DNA from: Deltaproteobacteria bacterium
Lineage (GTDB): Bacteria > Desulfobacterota > Desulfobulbia > Desulfobulbales > BM004
Reading direction: 5' to 3'
Assembly: GCA_020346205.1 (NCBI GenBank)
Contig: CP070776.1
Span: 121,218-127,200 of the forward strand
Length of the DNA stretch: 5,983 nt
This document shows, piece by piece, positions 1 to 5,983 of the stretch; within the stretch, counting starts at the first letter, position 1; each line of letters begins with the position of its first letter. The translations under genes were made by a program, and so were the position numbers. The notes beneath the pieces are model-generated. The model saw nothing but the letters and a program-made list of their open reading frames with translations. It was not told the origin of the DNA and did no database searches.

Positions 1-447
1 AATGCTATGATTTTGGTTGAGGATTGCCCCGGTCATCTCCTTGACCGTTGTTTTGCCTGAACTGCCTGTTATGGCTATGACCTGCAGTTTGTTATTCCAG
101 TGGCGCAAATGACCAGCCAGTTGTCCTAGAGCAACTAAAGTATCAGGCACCAGCAGGACAGGGACGGTTGGCTGGAAGGTGAGTGGTGGTTCTTTTGATG
201 TAAGTGTGTAATTAATGAGAAGTCCTGCTGCACCTTTCTCAATGGCTTTTTCGGCAAACATCCTGCCATCAAAGTTATCCCCTTTCAGTGCAACAAATAG
301 GTCACCTGGTTGAATTGTCCTGGTATCGGTAGATATATTGCTGAAGGATACAGTATCCTTAACCGGAAAGAGAAGCTGGCCTCCGGTAACCTGTTGGATC
401 CATTTAAGTTTCCATACAGGAGTTGAGCCTGCCCTTGCCTGTAAATG
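1..447 (-). other. murF: MurF N-terminal part within the fusion (D-Ala-D-Ala adding ligase)
   Basis: This is the MurF portion of the fused frame, listed so that it is not missed as a gene. After the MurE end FDDRVEAEM (536-544), the chain passes through about 10 residues to WKLKWIQQVTGGQL, which resembles the usual MurF N-terminus. It continues with STDTRTIQPGDLFVALKGDNFDGR (in part at 583-602), the MurF substrate-binding signature, and the ATP loop TGSSGKTTVKEM. MurF joins D-Ala-D-Ala to the UDP-MurNAc tripeptide, the step right after MurE. There is no stop codon between the halves. An in-frame ATG (codon 544) could in principle allow separate MurF initiation, but nothing requires it. The central and C-terminal ligase domains lie outside the window. 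Confidence 0.92.
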
Positions 448-2079
448 CATTTCAGCCTCAACCCTATCATCAAAGAAAATTTCCCCTTTTTTGCTTATCT
501 GGTAATTTTCATGACCTTTGCCGCTGATAAGGATGACATCTTCAGGACTACCAAACCTGATAGCAGTACTGATTGCCGAATTACGCTTTACTAAAATATC
601 GTAACCTTTTTGTTCTCTGTTTTGGAGAAGTTCGGAAGCTGAAACTTTTTTAATGCCAGCCTTGGTTAGTCCAAGCTCAATCTGTTTCAGTATTGTATCA
701 GGTGATTCAGAACGGGGATTGTCGGAGGTTGCCAATACTATATCACACAGGTTGCCGGCAATTTCACCCATAAGAGCCCTTTTCCCGAGGTCACGGTCTC
801 CACCACAGCCAAAAACACAGATCAATCTTCCCGGCCTGAGTTTCAGCAGAGTGTCCAGTACATTTTCCAGGGCATCGGGAGTATGGGCGTAATCCACAAA
901 TACAGTTGGGCAGGGTGTGTCCTTTATTTCCAGAGCAATCCTTTCAAGCCTGCCCGGTATTGTTTTTATATCTACCAGCCCGCTTTTTATGCAGTCAGGC
1001 TTTTCATCATGAGCAATGCCTATACCTATGGCGCTGAGAATATTACGAAGGTTGAACTCTCCTACTAAAGGAGTTTTTAGCGACATTGACCCAGCAGGAG
1101 TTATGGTTTCAGATGTGATGCCGTTAATGTCTATGGTGAAATTTTTGGGATGGATATCACAGTCACTGTTCATGCCACAGGTTATAATTGGAGGGGAATT
1201 CTCTCTATCCTGGAATAAAGTTTTCAGATCGTCGTGCATCTGTTTACCCCAGTTATTGCCATCTTGATGCGTTGGATCATTAGCCACTTTCCGGGAAATT
1301 GAGTCATCAAGTACAATTACGGTCCTGCCCCCGGGCTTTAAATAGTTGGTGAACAAAAGTCTCTTGCTGGAAAAGTAATGATGCATGTCAGCGTGATAAT
1401 CCAAGTGGTCCCTGCTTAAATTGGTAAATACCCCGATATCAAATTCAATACCCGTAAGTCTTGATTGGGCCAGGGCATGTGATGATACTTCCATGACCAC
1501 ATCAGTAATATTTTCGTCAGCCATCTTACGGAGCAGTGCAAAGAGGGTGGGTGATTCAGGTGTTGTAAAGGGGGCCGCCAATTCAATGTGTCTGTTGTTT
1601 TTGTCATCATAGCGGTAATTTACGGTACCAATTACTCCGGGTCGTTTGCCGCAGGCCTTCAATAATGATTCAACCAGAAAAGAAGTGGTTGTTTTTCCGT
1701 TGGTGCCGGTAATCCCGATCATGGTGAGTTGGCGGTCAGGGTGATCATAATAATTAGCAGCGATATATCCCAGGGCAGTTTTTGTGTCATTAACTTCCAC
1801 AATTGAAACATCGGGCCACGCCTTCTCGCCTGCTGCATGATCCTGCCAACCTCGATTCACCAGTAGGGCAGAACAGCCTGTAGCCACTGCCTGGTCTAAA
1901 TAGTTATGACCATCAACAGAGAGTCCTTCCAGAGCTGCAAATAAGTTACCAGGCTGCACTTTTCTCGAATCTGAACAAAGCCCGGTGATTACTGTTTTCT
2001 CCATTTCTCCGATAATCTTGTAATCAATCCCTTCAAGTAAAAGTTTGAGCGGTTTTTTTTCAGTTGTTAGAGCCGACAT
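1..2079 (-). CDS. murE-murF: MurE-MurF fusion: UDP-MurNAc-tripeptide synthetase joined to MurF (3' end beyond window)
   Basis: Cytoplasmic peptidoglycan precursor ligases in one frame: 693 codons with no stop, leaving the window inside MurF. The ATG is the first possible start because a TAA codon directly precedes it; a weak GGGA lies 8 bases upstream. The MurE half (about 1-545) shows SDSRKVQPG (about 36-44), the ATP loop GITGTNGKTT (122-131), MEVSSHAL (196-203), NLSRDHLDYH (220-229) with the likely carbamylated Lys239, GEFNLRN, VDYAHTPDA, FGCGGDRD, DNPR (453-456), GKGHE (520-524) and FDDRVEA (536-542). DNPR is the motif known to mark meso-diaminopimelate as the residue added. At about 545 residues this half is somewhat longer than the usual 480-500. 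The MurF half follows at once and reaches its ATP loop TGSSGKTTVKEM (671-682). The gene sits 42 bases after the ftsI-type gene, the usual dcw position. Identity of both halves is firm; whether both are active is inferred from intact motifs. Confidence 0.95.
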   Translation of the reverse strand, partial: MSALTTEKKPLKLLLEGIDYKIIGEMEKTVITGLCSDSRKVQPGNLFAALEGLSVDGHNYLDQAVATGCSALLVNRGWQDHAAGEKAWPDVSIVEVNDTKTALGYIAANYYDHPDRQLTMIGITGTNGKTTTSFLVESLLKACGKRPGVIGTVNYRYDDKNNRHIELAAPFTTPESPTLFALLRKMADENITDVVMEVSSHALAQSRLTGIEFDIGVFTNLSRDHLDYHADMHHYFSSKRLLFTNYLKPGGRTVIVLDDSISRKVANDPTHQDGNNWGKQMHDDLKTLFQDRENSPPIITCGMNSDCDIHPKNFTIDINGITSETITPAGSMSLKTPLVGEFNLRNILSAIGIGIAHDEKPDCIKSGLVDIKTIPGRLERIALEIKDTPCPTVFVDYAHTPDALENVLDTLLKLRPGRLICVFGCGGDRDLGKRALMGEIAGNLCDIVLATSDNPRSESPDTILKQIELGLTKAGIKKVSASELLQNREQKGYDILVKRNSAISTAIRFGSPEDVILISGKGHENYQISKKGEIFFDDRVEAEMHLQARAGSTPVWKLKWIQQVTGGQLLFPVKDTVSFSNISTDTRTIQPGDLFVALKGDNFDGRMFAEKAIEKGAAGLLINYTLTSKEPPLTFQPTVPVLLVPDTLVALGQLAGHLRHWNNKLQVIAITGSSGKTTVKEMTGAILNQNHSI

Positions 2080-2121
2080 TTATATGATCCCAAAAGCTGG
2101 CTTTCTTGTTTAGTTTAGTGT

Positions 2122-4119
2122 TCATATTTCCTGCTGCATTTCCAAAATACATTCATTCCCGTTTTTAAGCTCAGTGCCGGCAGCAGGATGTTGAGAAATT
2201 ATTCTGCCGCTGCCGACAAGTTTGATATCCAGATTGAAATGCTGAAGCACCTGCAGTCCAGCCCTCAGACTTTTGCCGGTGACATTAGGCATGTTCCTAC
2301 TGCTATCTGCCTCTTTTGCAGCAATATCGTTTGTTTTAGATGCATGAGGACTTATGCTTTTAGCAAGAACTGTCCCATTGTCGGTCCAGAAATCAGGGGA
2401 AGGAACCGGAGGAGATTGATTCGTTACATAAAGCATTTTTTTAATCATATCCTTATCAGGGCTCAGGAGTGCGAACTTGTTTCCAAGTGATTCCAGAGCG
2501 TCAGGATAAACATTATCGTAAGTATCCGGATAAGTGAGTAAGGCAATCATGGTCAGTTTGGGATTGTTACCTGGTATGGCTCCCAACATCACACTTTGTG
2601 CTATGCGGGGAGTTTGTTCCATCAATACGCTTTCACTATTTCCGACTTGGTCGTTATAAGAACTACCAGCCGTTGTTGCATACCTGTGCGCTTCAAAAAA
2701 CATCGGCTTTTGTGATCTTCGGCCTCGGTTGCTAATTTTCAGCCATTTGGCAGCAAGGAAATTAATCAAATCTTCACTGGTATCAGGATGCAGGGCAGTA
2801 TTTTTTTCAGGACCTGGCAGGGATGTCTCAAGCGGAGCGGGATTTGCTATTGGGTATGCACTGTGCAGCAGATGCGGGGTAACGATCCTGCCATTATTCA
2901 CCAGTGCTGTGAAACCAGTCAGAAGTCGAAGGGCAGAGGAATTGAAAGAAGGATCAGTAATTATGGATGATGCAGAAAGCTGTGTTTCATCTTTGAGAGG
3001 TATATCTGTTATGGGTTTTTGAGCAAATCCTAATAAATTCGTAAAACGTAAAAAGTATTCTGGATCAACATCGTCAATTTGTGGTGCAACGGATAATTTT
3101 CTTCTTTTTAGTATTTCCGGTCTAATGACGAGTAAGGGTTCTTCATTATCTAATTTTTCAAGTGCCTGAGATTTTTTCTCATTGTTGAAATTTATTGCTG
3201 CAGCTTGTTGAAAAATTAGAGCTAGTTCTCCGGGATATACAGGTTCGGTTACTACATTATTGTTGAGTGCTGAACTGGAGAACTGCCAATAACGATTGGG
3301 GTTGAAAGCAGGATAGCTGGCCATGGCAAGAACACCGCCCGTGTTGGCATCCATCAGTAAAACAGCGCCACTTGCAGCCCCGGTAATTTTAATTCTTTTT
3401 TCCAGAAAGCGTTCAACTTTGGACTGGATCATCAGGTCAAGGGTCAGTACAAGATGGGTCCCGGTCTGATTGAATCCGCTGGCAGATTTAAAGTGGAGAG
3501 CTTCAAGTTCTGCCCTGTTTATTTCATCCCCACGCAGAATTGTGTTGTACTGAAATTCAATGCCGTCGAGGCCCTGGTCATTTTCGACAAATCCTACAGC
3601 ATGGGCTGCTGTTTCATCGTTTGGATAAAAACGTTTCGTCTCAACAACCTGGTAAATACCCTTTATGTTGTGTTCATTTATTGTGTCTGCCAGGTCTTTA
3701 TCTATTCCCTTGGTAACCCAGACAAATCCCCGTTCACTTTTTAAGCTTGCTAGAAGATTCTTTTGCTCTAAACCCAGGATTTCTTCCAGCAAGTTTGCAG
3801 ATGCAACCGGGTCTTCCATTTCAAGGGGCCGGGCATATATGGCATAAGTCTCATAGGTGGCTGCCAGGGGTCTGAAATTGCGATCGTAAATTTCTCCCCT
3901 GGGAGACGCAGAAGGTGTTGATGCTAAAACTTCGCCGGATTTATTTTGCTTGAGCCATGTCAGGATTTCTGGAATGGCATAGAATTTCTCTTTATGAAAC
4001 AAGAAAGCCCCAGATCCCAAAATGAGGACAAGGGCTAGAAGGAGGAGCCTTCTCTTCCTTCTTTTGTTTATGAGCAACGTTCGTCGTCGTTGCATTGGTT
4101 TCTTGGCATGATCAGTCAT
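2122..4119 (-). CDS. ftsI: FtsI-position class B penicillin-binding protein with PASTA domain; catalytic motifs missing
   Basis: A 665-residue bitopic protein: basic cytoplasmic tail (1-24), membrane segment (about 25-41), PBP dimerisation domain with SPRGEIYDRN (72-81), RFYPNDETAAHAVGFV (163-178) and GLDGIEFQYNTILRG (183-197), then a transpeptidase-like domain starting at GTHLVLTLDLMIQ (220-232) and including GAVLLMDANTGGVLAMASYPAFNPN (in part at 251-275). A PASTA domain closes the chain (609-661). FtsI normally cross-links septal peptidoglycan with FtsW. Here the active-site block that should read PGSxxK reads PGELAL (296-301), so Ser becomes Glu298 and Lys becomes Leu301. The KTGT block reads TAGS (483-486), and no SxN occurs in 330-360. 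The frame is intact, so I infer a non-catalytic FtsI homologue. The ATG is the first in frame, since a TAA lies two codons upstream; its ribosome site is poor (GGGG 13 bases away), and Met9 is an alternative. Family and position are sure; true cellular role is not. Confidence 0.9.
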   Translation of the reverse strand: MTDHAKKPMQRRRTLLINKRRKRRLLLLALVLILGSGAFLFHKEKFYAIPEILTWLKQNKSGEVLASTPSASPRGEIYDRNFRPLAATYETYAIYARPLEMEDPVASANLLEEILGLEQKNLLASLKSERGFVWVTKGIDKDLADTINEHNIKGIYQVVETKRFYPNDETAAHAVGFVENDQGLDGIEFQYNTILRGDEINRAELEALHFKSASGFNQTGTHLVLTLDLMIQSKVERFLEKRIKITGAASGAVLLMDANTGGVLAMASYPAFNPNRYWQFSSSALNNNVVTEPVYPGELALIFQQAAAINFNNEKKSQALEKLDNEEPLLVIRPEILKRRKLSVAPQIDDVDPEYFLRFTNLLGFAQKPITDIPLKDETQLSASSIITDPSFNSSALRLLTGFTALVNNGRIVTPHLLHSAYPIANPAPLETSLPGPEKNTALHPDTSEDLINFLAAKWLKISNRGRRSQKPMFFEAHRYATTAGSSYNDQVGNSESVLMEQTPRIAQSVMLGAIPGNNPKLTMIALLTYPDTYDNVYPDALESLGNKFALLSPDKDMIKKMLYVTNQSPPVPSPDFWTDNGTVLAKSISPHASKTNDIAAKEADSSRNMPNVTGKSLRAGLQVLQHFNLDIKLVGSGRIISQHPAAGTELKNGNECILEMQQEI
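2137..2295 (-). other. PASTA domain at the C-terminus of the FtsI-like protein
   Basis: Residues 609-661 begin with MPNVTGKSLRAGLQVLQ, carry a central LDIKLVGSGRIISQHPAAGT stretch and end with GNECILEM. This is the usual PASTA order: P-x-V/L-x-G near the start, a helix, then SQ-x-P-x-x-G-T and a final strand. PASTA domains in PBPs and Ser/Thr kinases are linked to peptidoglycan or muropeptide binding and to septal placement. A polar linker (about 566-608), rich in Ser, Pro, Asp and Lys, separates it from the transpeptidase-like domain. Only one copy is present. Confidence 0.85.
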
Positions 4120-4208
4120 GTAGCATTAAAAACCCCACTGCACATCAGTAAATATTTTTGTTTCTAATAAATTATTGATCTCCCCTGTACCTGCTTCATC
4201 CTGCTTAT
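4120..4208 (-). other. AT-rich 89-base gap between the ftsL-like and ftsI-like genes
   Basis: This is the longest gap in the cluster. On the coding strand it holds no frame of useful length; one 11-codon ATG frame near its start overlaps nothing conserved. I see no convincing promoter. A 4-bp inverted repeat (4137-4140 with 4146-4149) is followed by GGGGTTTTT on the coding strand, but the stem is too short to call a terminator. No strong ribosome binding site precedes the ftsI-like ATG. Confidence 0.5.
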
Positions 4209-4577
4209 TTACGGATATCTGAGTTGTTTTTTTGCAGGAGAGCTCAAGCCTAGTTTTTGAGCAACCTCTTCCATATGTTCCTGGGAAAGCATCAGGTCCT
4301 GTTGAGCTATCAATAGCTTGTTTTGGTTATGCAACTGATTATTGATGGCTTTGTTTCTACCAATTTGGTCCAGGGCCACCTGGACCTGCAGGCCATACCA
4401 AACAGTTGAGCTGATGCCAATTACAAGGGTTACAAGAAGCATGGCACCAATTGTTTTCCACATAAGTTTGGTTGTTGGAAAAAGTTCCTTGGAGGACGTG
4501 GTAGATTTTTTCTTGGAAGGTTTTATTTTGTTCCTACCGTTTACCATTATAAAGCTGCCAGAATAATCTTTGAACAC
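4209..4577 (-). CDS. ftsL: FtsL/DivIC-like bitopic cell division protein
   Basis: A 122-residue protein with a basic, Ser/Thr/Lys-rich cytoplasmic tail (about 1-38), one membrane helix (about 41-60) and a periplasmic coiled-coil stretch rich in Gln, Asn and Leu (about 62-100). It ends with MEEVAQKLGLSSP (102-114), which matches the (I/M)E-x-x-A-x-x-LGL ending typical of FtsL and DivIC/FtsB. FtsL links FtsQ and FtsB to the FtsW-FtsI pair and helps to activate septal wall synthesis. Identity rests on architecture and on position between rsmH and ftsI, because sequence conservation in this family is low. The start is GTG at 4577, chosen for the AAGGAGG box 8 bases upstream; ATG at codon 11 is the alternative and lacks such a site. 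The gene begins 18 bases after rsmH ends, which suggests co-transcription and possibly coupled translation. Confidence 0.85.
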   Translation of the reverse strand: MFKDYSGSFIMVNGRNKIKPSKKKSTTSSKELFPTTKLMWKTIGAMLLVTLVIGISSTVWYGLQVQVALDQIGRNKAINNQLHNQNKLLIAQQDLMLSQEHMEEVAQKLGLSSPAKKQLRYP

Positions 4578-4585
4578 TTTGAGGT

Positions 4586-4592
4586 CCTCCTT
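4586..4592 (-). promoter_or_regulatory. Strong ribosome binding site of the ftsL-like gene
   Basis: The coding strand reads AAGGAGG, a near-perfect anti-16S match, 8 bases before GTG 4577. This decides the GTG start over the downstream ATG at codon 11. It lies just past the rsmH stop codon (4596-4598). Confidence 0.85.
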
Positions 4593-4595
4593 ATT

Positions 4596-5555
4596 TCAAC
4601 CTTTCATATATGCAGCCCGAAGCTTTGCACTTCTTGCCCTTGGATTTATCTTGATTTCATCTTCACCCGGGATAACAGGTTTTTTTGTTAATACATGCAA
4701 CTCAGGGTTATCTTTGAATTTCCATTTGACCAGTCTGTCCTCCAGGGAGTGGAAAGTAATGATGCACACCCTTCCTGCAGGCTTGAGAATTTTTGTCGTG
4801 GTATCTAGAATGTCTGTCAAGTTGTCGAGCTCTTTGTTGACAGCAATTCTCAGGGCCTGGAAAACTTTTGTTGCCACATGGATTTTTCGGGGCTGAAATT
4901 TTTTGGGAACTGCACCTGCAACAATGCGGGCAAGCTGTGACGTCGAAGTAATCCTGTCCTTGGCTCTTTCTTCAATTATATGTGCTGCAATGCGCCGTGC
5001 CTGTCTTTCTTCACCGTAGTAATAGAAAATGTCCGCCAGTTCTTCTTTGCTGAAATCATTTATTATTTTTTCTGCGGAAAGATGCTCACGCCTGTCCATT
5101 CTCATATCAAGTGGTCCGTCTGTCTGAAAACTGAAACCTCTTTCTCCAGAGTCAAATTGCAAAGACGAAACACCAAGATCCAATAATAATCCGTCCACTT
5201 TGTGAATACCTATTTCCGCTAATCCAGCCATAATCTCAGAATAGTTTCGATGCAGCGCATAAAATCTCTTACCAAAAGGAGCGAGTCTTTTTTGGGCCAG
5301 TTCCAGGGCACTTGCATCCCACTCAAAACCAATTACACGACCTGAGGGACTGCAGGACTTTAAAATTTTCTCAGTGTGCCCACCAAGTCCAAGGGTGCCA
5401 TCAACAAATATCCCACCATCTACCGGGGCCAGTAAGCGGATCGCTTCGTCGAGAAGAACGGGGATGTGGATTGAAAGGGAAGGATCAGGATTTGAGGATT
5501 GAGCCATGGGGGAGCAAGGTTTATTTTTTGAGAGATTGTTCCCCGCATGCGTCAC
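4596..5555 (-). CDS. rsmH: 16S rRNA (cytosine(1402)-N(4))-methyltransferase RsmH (MraW)
   Basis: RsmH uses S-adenosylmethionine to methylate N4 of C1402 in the ribosomal decoding centre and is a standard second gene of dcw clusters. Numbered from the ATG at 5507, the motifs are HIPVLLDEA (14-22), the SAM site FVDGTLGLGGHTE (34-46), DLGVSSLQFD (110-119), RGFSF (123-127), PLDMRMD (132-138), VFQALRIAVN (215-224), TFHSLEDRLVK (251-261) and NPRARSAKLRA (288-298). The start is uncertain. I prefer GTG 5555, which has GAGG 5 bases upstream and leaves 14 bases after mraZ, giving 319 residues. ATG 5507 gives 303 residues but has no ribosome site. Both fit the family length of about 310. The frame stays open further upstream into mraZ, which is unlikely to be coding. 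One oddity: the usual HPATR reads HVATK (210-214). Function is firm. Confidence 0.96.
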   Translation of the reverse strand: MTHAGNNLSKNKPCSPMAQSSNPDPSLSIHIPVLLDEAIRLLAPVDGGIFVDGTLGLGGHTEKILKSCSPSGRVIGFEWDASALELAQKRLAPFGKRFYALHRNYSEIMAGLAEIGIHKVDGLLLDLGVSSLQFDSGERGFSFQTDGPLDMRMDRREHLSAEKIINDFSKEELADIFYYYGEERQARRIAAHIIEERAKDRITSTSQLARIVAGAVPKKFQPRKIHVATKVFQALRIAVNKELDNLTDILDTTTKILKPAGRVCIITFHSLEDRLVKWKFKDNPELHVLTKKPVIPGEDEIKINPRARSAKLRAAYMKG

Positions 5556-5560
5556 GATAT

Positions 5561-5564
5561 CCTC
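5561..5564 (-). promoter_or_regulatory. Ribosome binding site that favours the GTG start of rsmH
   Basis: The coding strand reads GAGG (GAGGAT with the next two bases), 5 bases before GTG 5555 and just after the mraZ stop codon at 5570-5572. The alternative ATG 5507 is preceded by a pyrimidine-rich CTTGCTCCCCC with no such site. Confidence 0.55.
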
Positions 5565-5569
5565 AATAC

Positions 5570-5983
5570 TTAAAGTATGCCCAGGGCTGAAAGGCTTTGT
5601 TCGAAATCGCTGAATTTGTCTCTGGTCAGCTTTCTTTCCTTTTCCCAGGCAATTTTGTTCCAAATTTCGAAGTGGTCCAGCATACCGTTAAGCACCACAT
5701 CTTTTTTCAGGTCAAAATCCGTCCGCAAGGTTGGAGGAAGAAGGATTCTGCCTTGTTTGTCCAGGGTGCATTCGGCTACACCGGAAATTACATAGCGCCT
5801 GAAAGAATCCATTCCAGGCTGTTTTTTACCCTGGACGAGCAGGGTCGTTTCAATCCGTTCCCAGACTTTTACAGGAAAAGCCTTCAGGCACTTGTGCCAG
5901 TTTGTGACCATTAACTGTTCATTGTTCTGGTCTTGAAGCACATCACGGAACCTGCTGGGAATGTTAAGTCTTCCCTTGGTATC
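5570..5983 (-). CDS. mraZ: Transcriptional regulator MraZ (5' end beyond window)
   Basis: MraZ is a DNA-binding protein of the AbrB/SpoVT double-psi barrel type that binds repeats ahead of its own gene and represses the dcw cluster in several bacteria. The frame enters from the right edge already coding: the first visible residues are DTKGRLNIPSRFRDVL, the first of the two family D-x-K-GR repeats. The second repeat, LDKQGRILLPPTLR, lies about 60 residues later, followed by VVLNGMLDHFEIWNKIAWEKE, the conserved C-terminal part. About 137 residues are visible, and only some 10-15 N-terminal residues should be missing against a family length near 150. A GTG at 5941 is in frame but lies inside the first repeat, so it is not the true start. 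The operator repeats and the operon promoter would lie beyond the right edge. Confidence 0.96.
   Translation of the reverse strand, partial: DTKGRLNIPSRFRDVLQDQNNEQLMVTNWHKCLKAFPVKVWERIETTLLVQGKKQPGMDSFRRYVISGVAECTLDKQGRILLPPTLRTDFDLKKDVVLNGMLDHFEIWNKIAWEKERKLTRDKFSDFEQSLSALGIL

Noticed and set aside
2452..2463. S-P-D-K at residues 553-556 of the FtsI-like protein as a possible SxxK motif
   Set aside because: It falls after the KTGT position, near the end of the domain, so it cannot form the catalytic site.
2941..2949. S-F-N at residues 391-393 of the FtsI-like protein as a possible SxN motif
   Set aside because: It lies about 93 residues after the SxxK position, against about 52 in E. coli PBP3, and aligns with the GYG-VTPLQL segment that comes after SxN.
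4137..4149. Inverted repeat followed by a T run on the minus strand, like an intrinsic terminator
   Set aside because: The stem is only 4 bp, GGGG intervenes before the T run, and a terminator inside this gene order is unlikely.
4165..4200. Small ATG frame in the ftsL-ftsI gap
   Set aside because: It has about 11 codons, shows no conserved feature and cannot be supported from sequence alone.
5556..5663. Upstream extension of the RsmH frame to 5663, giving 355 residues
   Set aside because: It overlaps mraZ by nearly 100 bases, is not RsmH-like in sequence, and a better placed GTG with GAGG lies at 5555.
5597..5914. Plus-strand open frames opposite mraZ, and similar ones opposite the other genes
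   Set aside because: They lie antisense to well-recognised genes, have no recognisable motifs and look like shadows of the coding strand.

Overview
The window holds the upstream part of a division and cell wall (dcw) gene cluster. All genes lie on the minus strand, so transcription runs from the right edge to the left edge. The order is mraZ (5' end cut by the window), rsmH (mraW), an ftsL-like gene, an ftsI-position penicillin-binding protein (PBP) gene, and one open frame that encodes MurE followed directly by MurF and runs off the left edge. The gaps are 14, 18, 89 and 42 bases, which fits one operon. I see no RNA gene, mobile element, CRISPR array or large repeat, and no gap without a gene exceeds 90 bases.

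The gene set fits a bacterium that makes meso-diaminopimelate peptidoglycan: MurE carries the DNPR specificity motif. The ftsI-position protein ends in a PASTA domain. Together with the MurE-MurF fusion and moderate base composition, this makes me lean towards Desulfobacterota (the former Deltaproteobacteria, perhaps Desulfobulbales-like). That placement is an inference with low confidence.

Region by region: 5983-5570 is MraZ, the cluster's own transcription regulator. 5555-4596 is RsmH, the 16S rRNA C1402 N4-methyltransferase. 4577-4209 is a small bitopic FtsL/DivIC-like protein. 4119-2122 is a class B PBP of FtsI type. 2079-1 is MurE joined to the start of MurF, the two ligases that add the third residue and then D-Ala-D-Ala to the UDP-MurNAc peptide.

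Two things stand out. First, the FtsI-like protein keeps its membrane anchor, the PBP dimerisation-domain signatures, much of the transpeptidase-domain framework and a PASTA domain, but all three penicillin-binding catalytic motifs are missing: the SxxK site reads E-L-A-L, the KTGT site reads T-A-G-S, and no SxN is found where it belongs. The frame is uninterrupted, so it looks like a maintained pseudoenzyme rather than a decayed gene. Second, murE and murF form one continuous frame with no stop, with almost no linker between the MurE end and the MurF start. If both hold, this operon supplies a fused precursor-synthesis enzyme beside a division PBP that cannot itself cross-link, so the septal transpeptidase would have to be encoded elsewhere.
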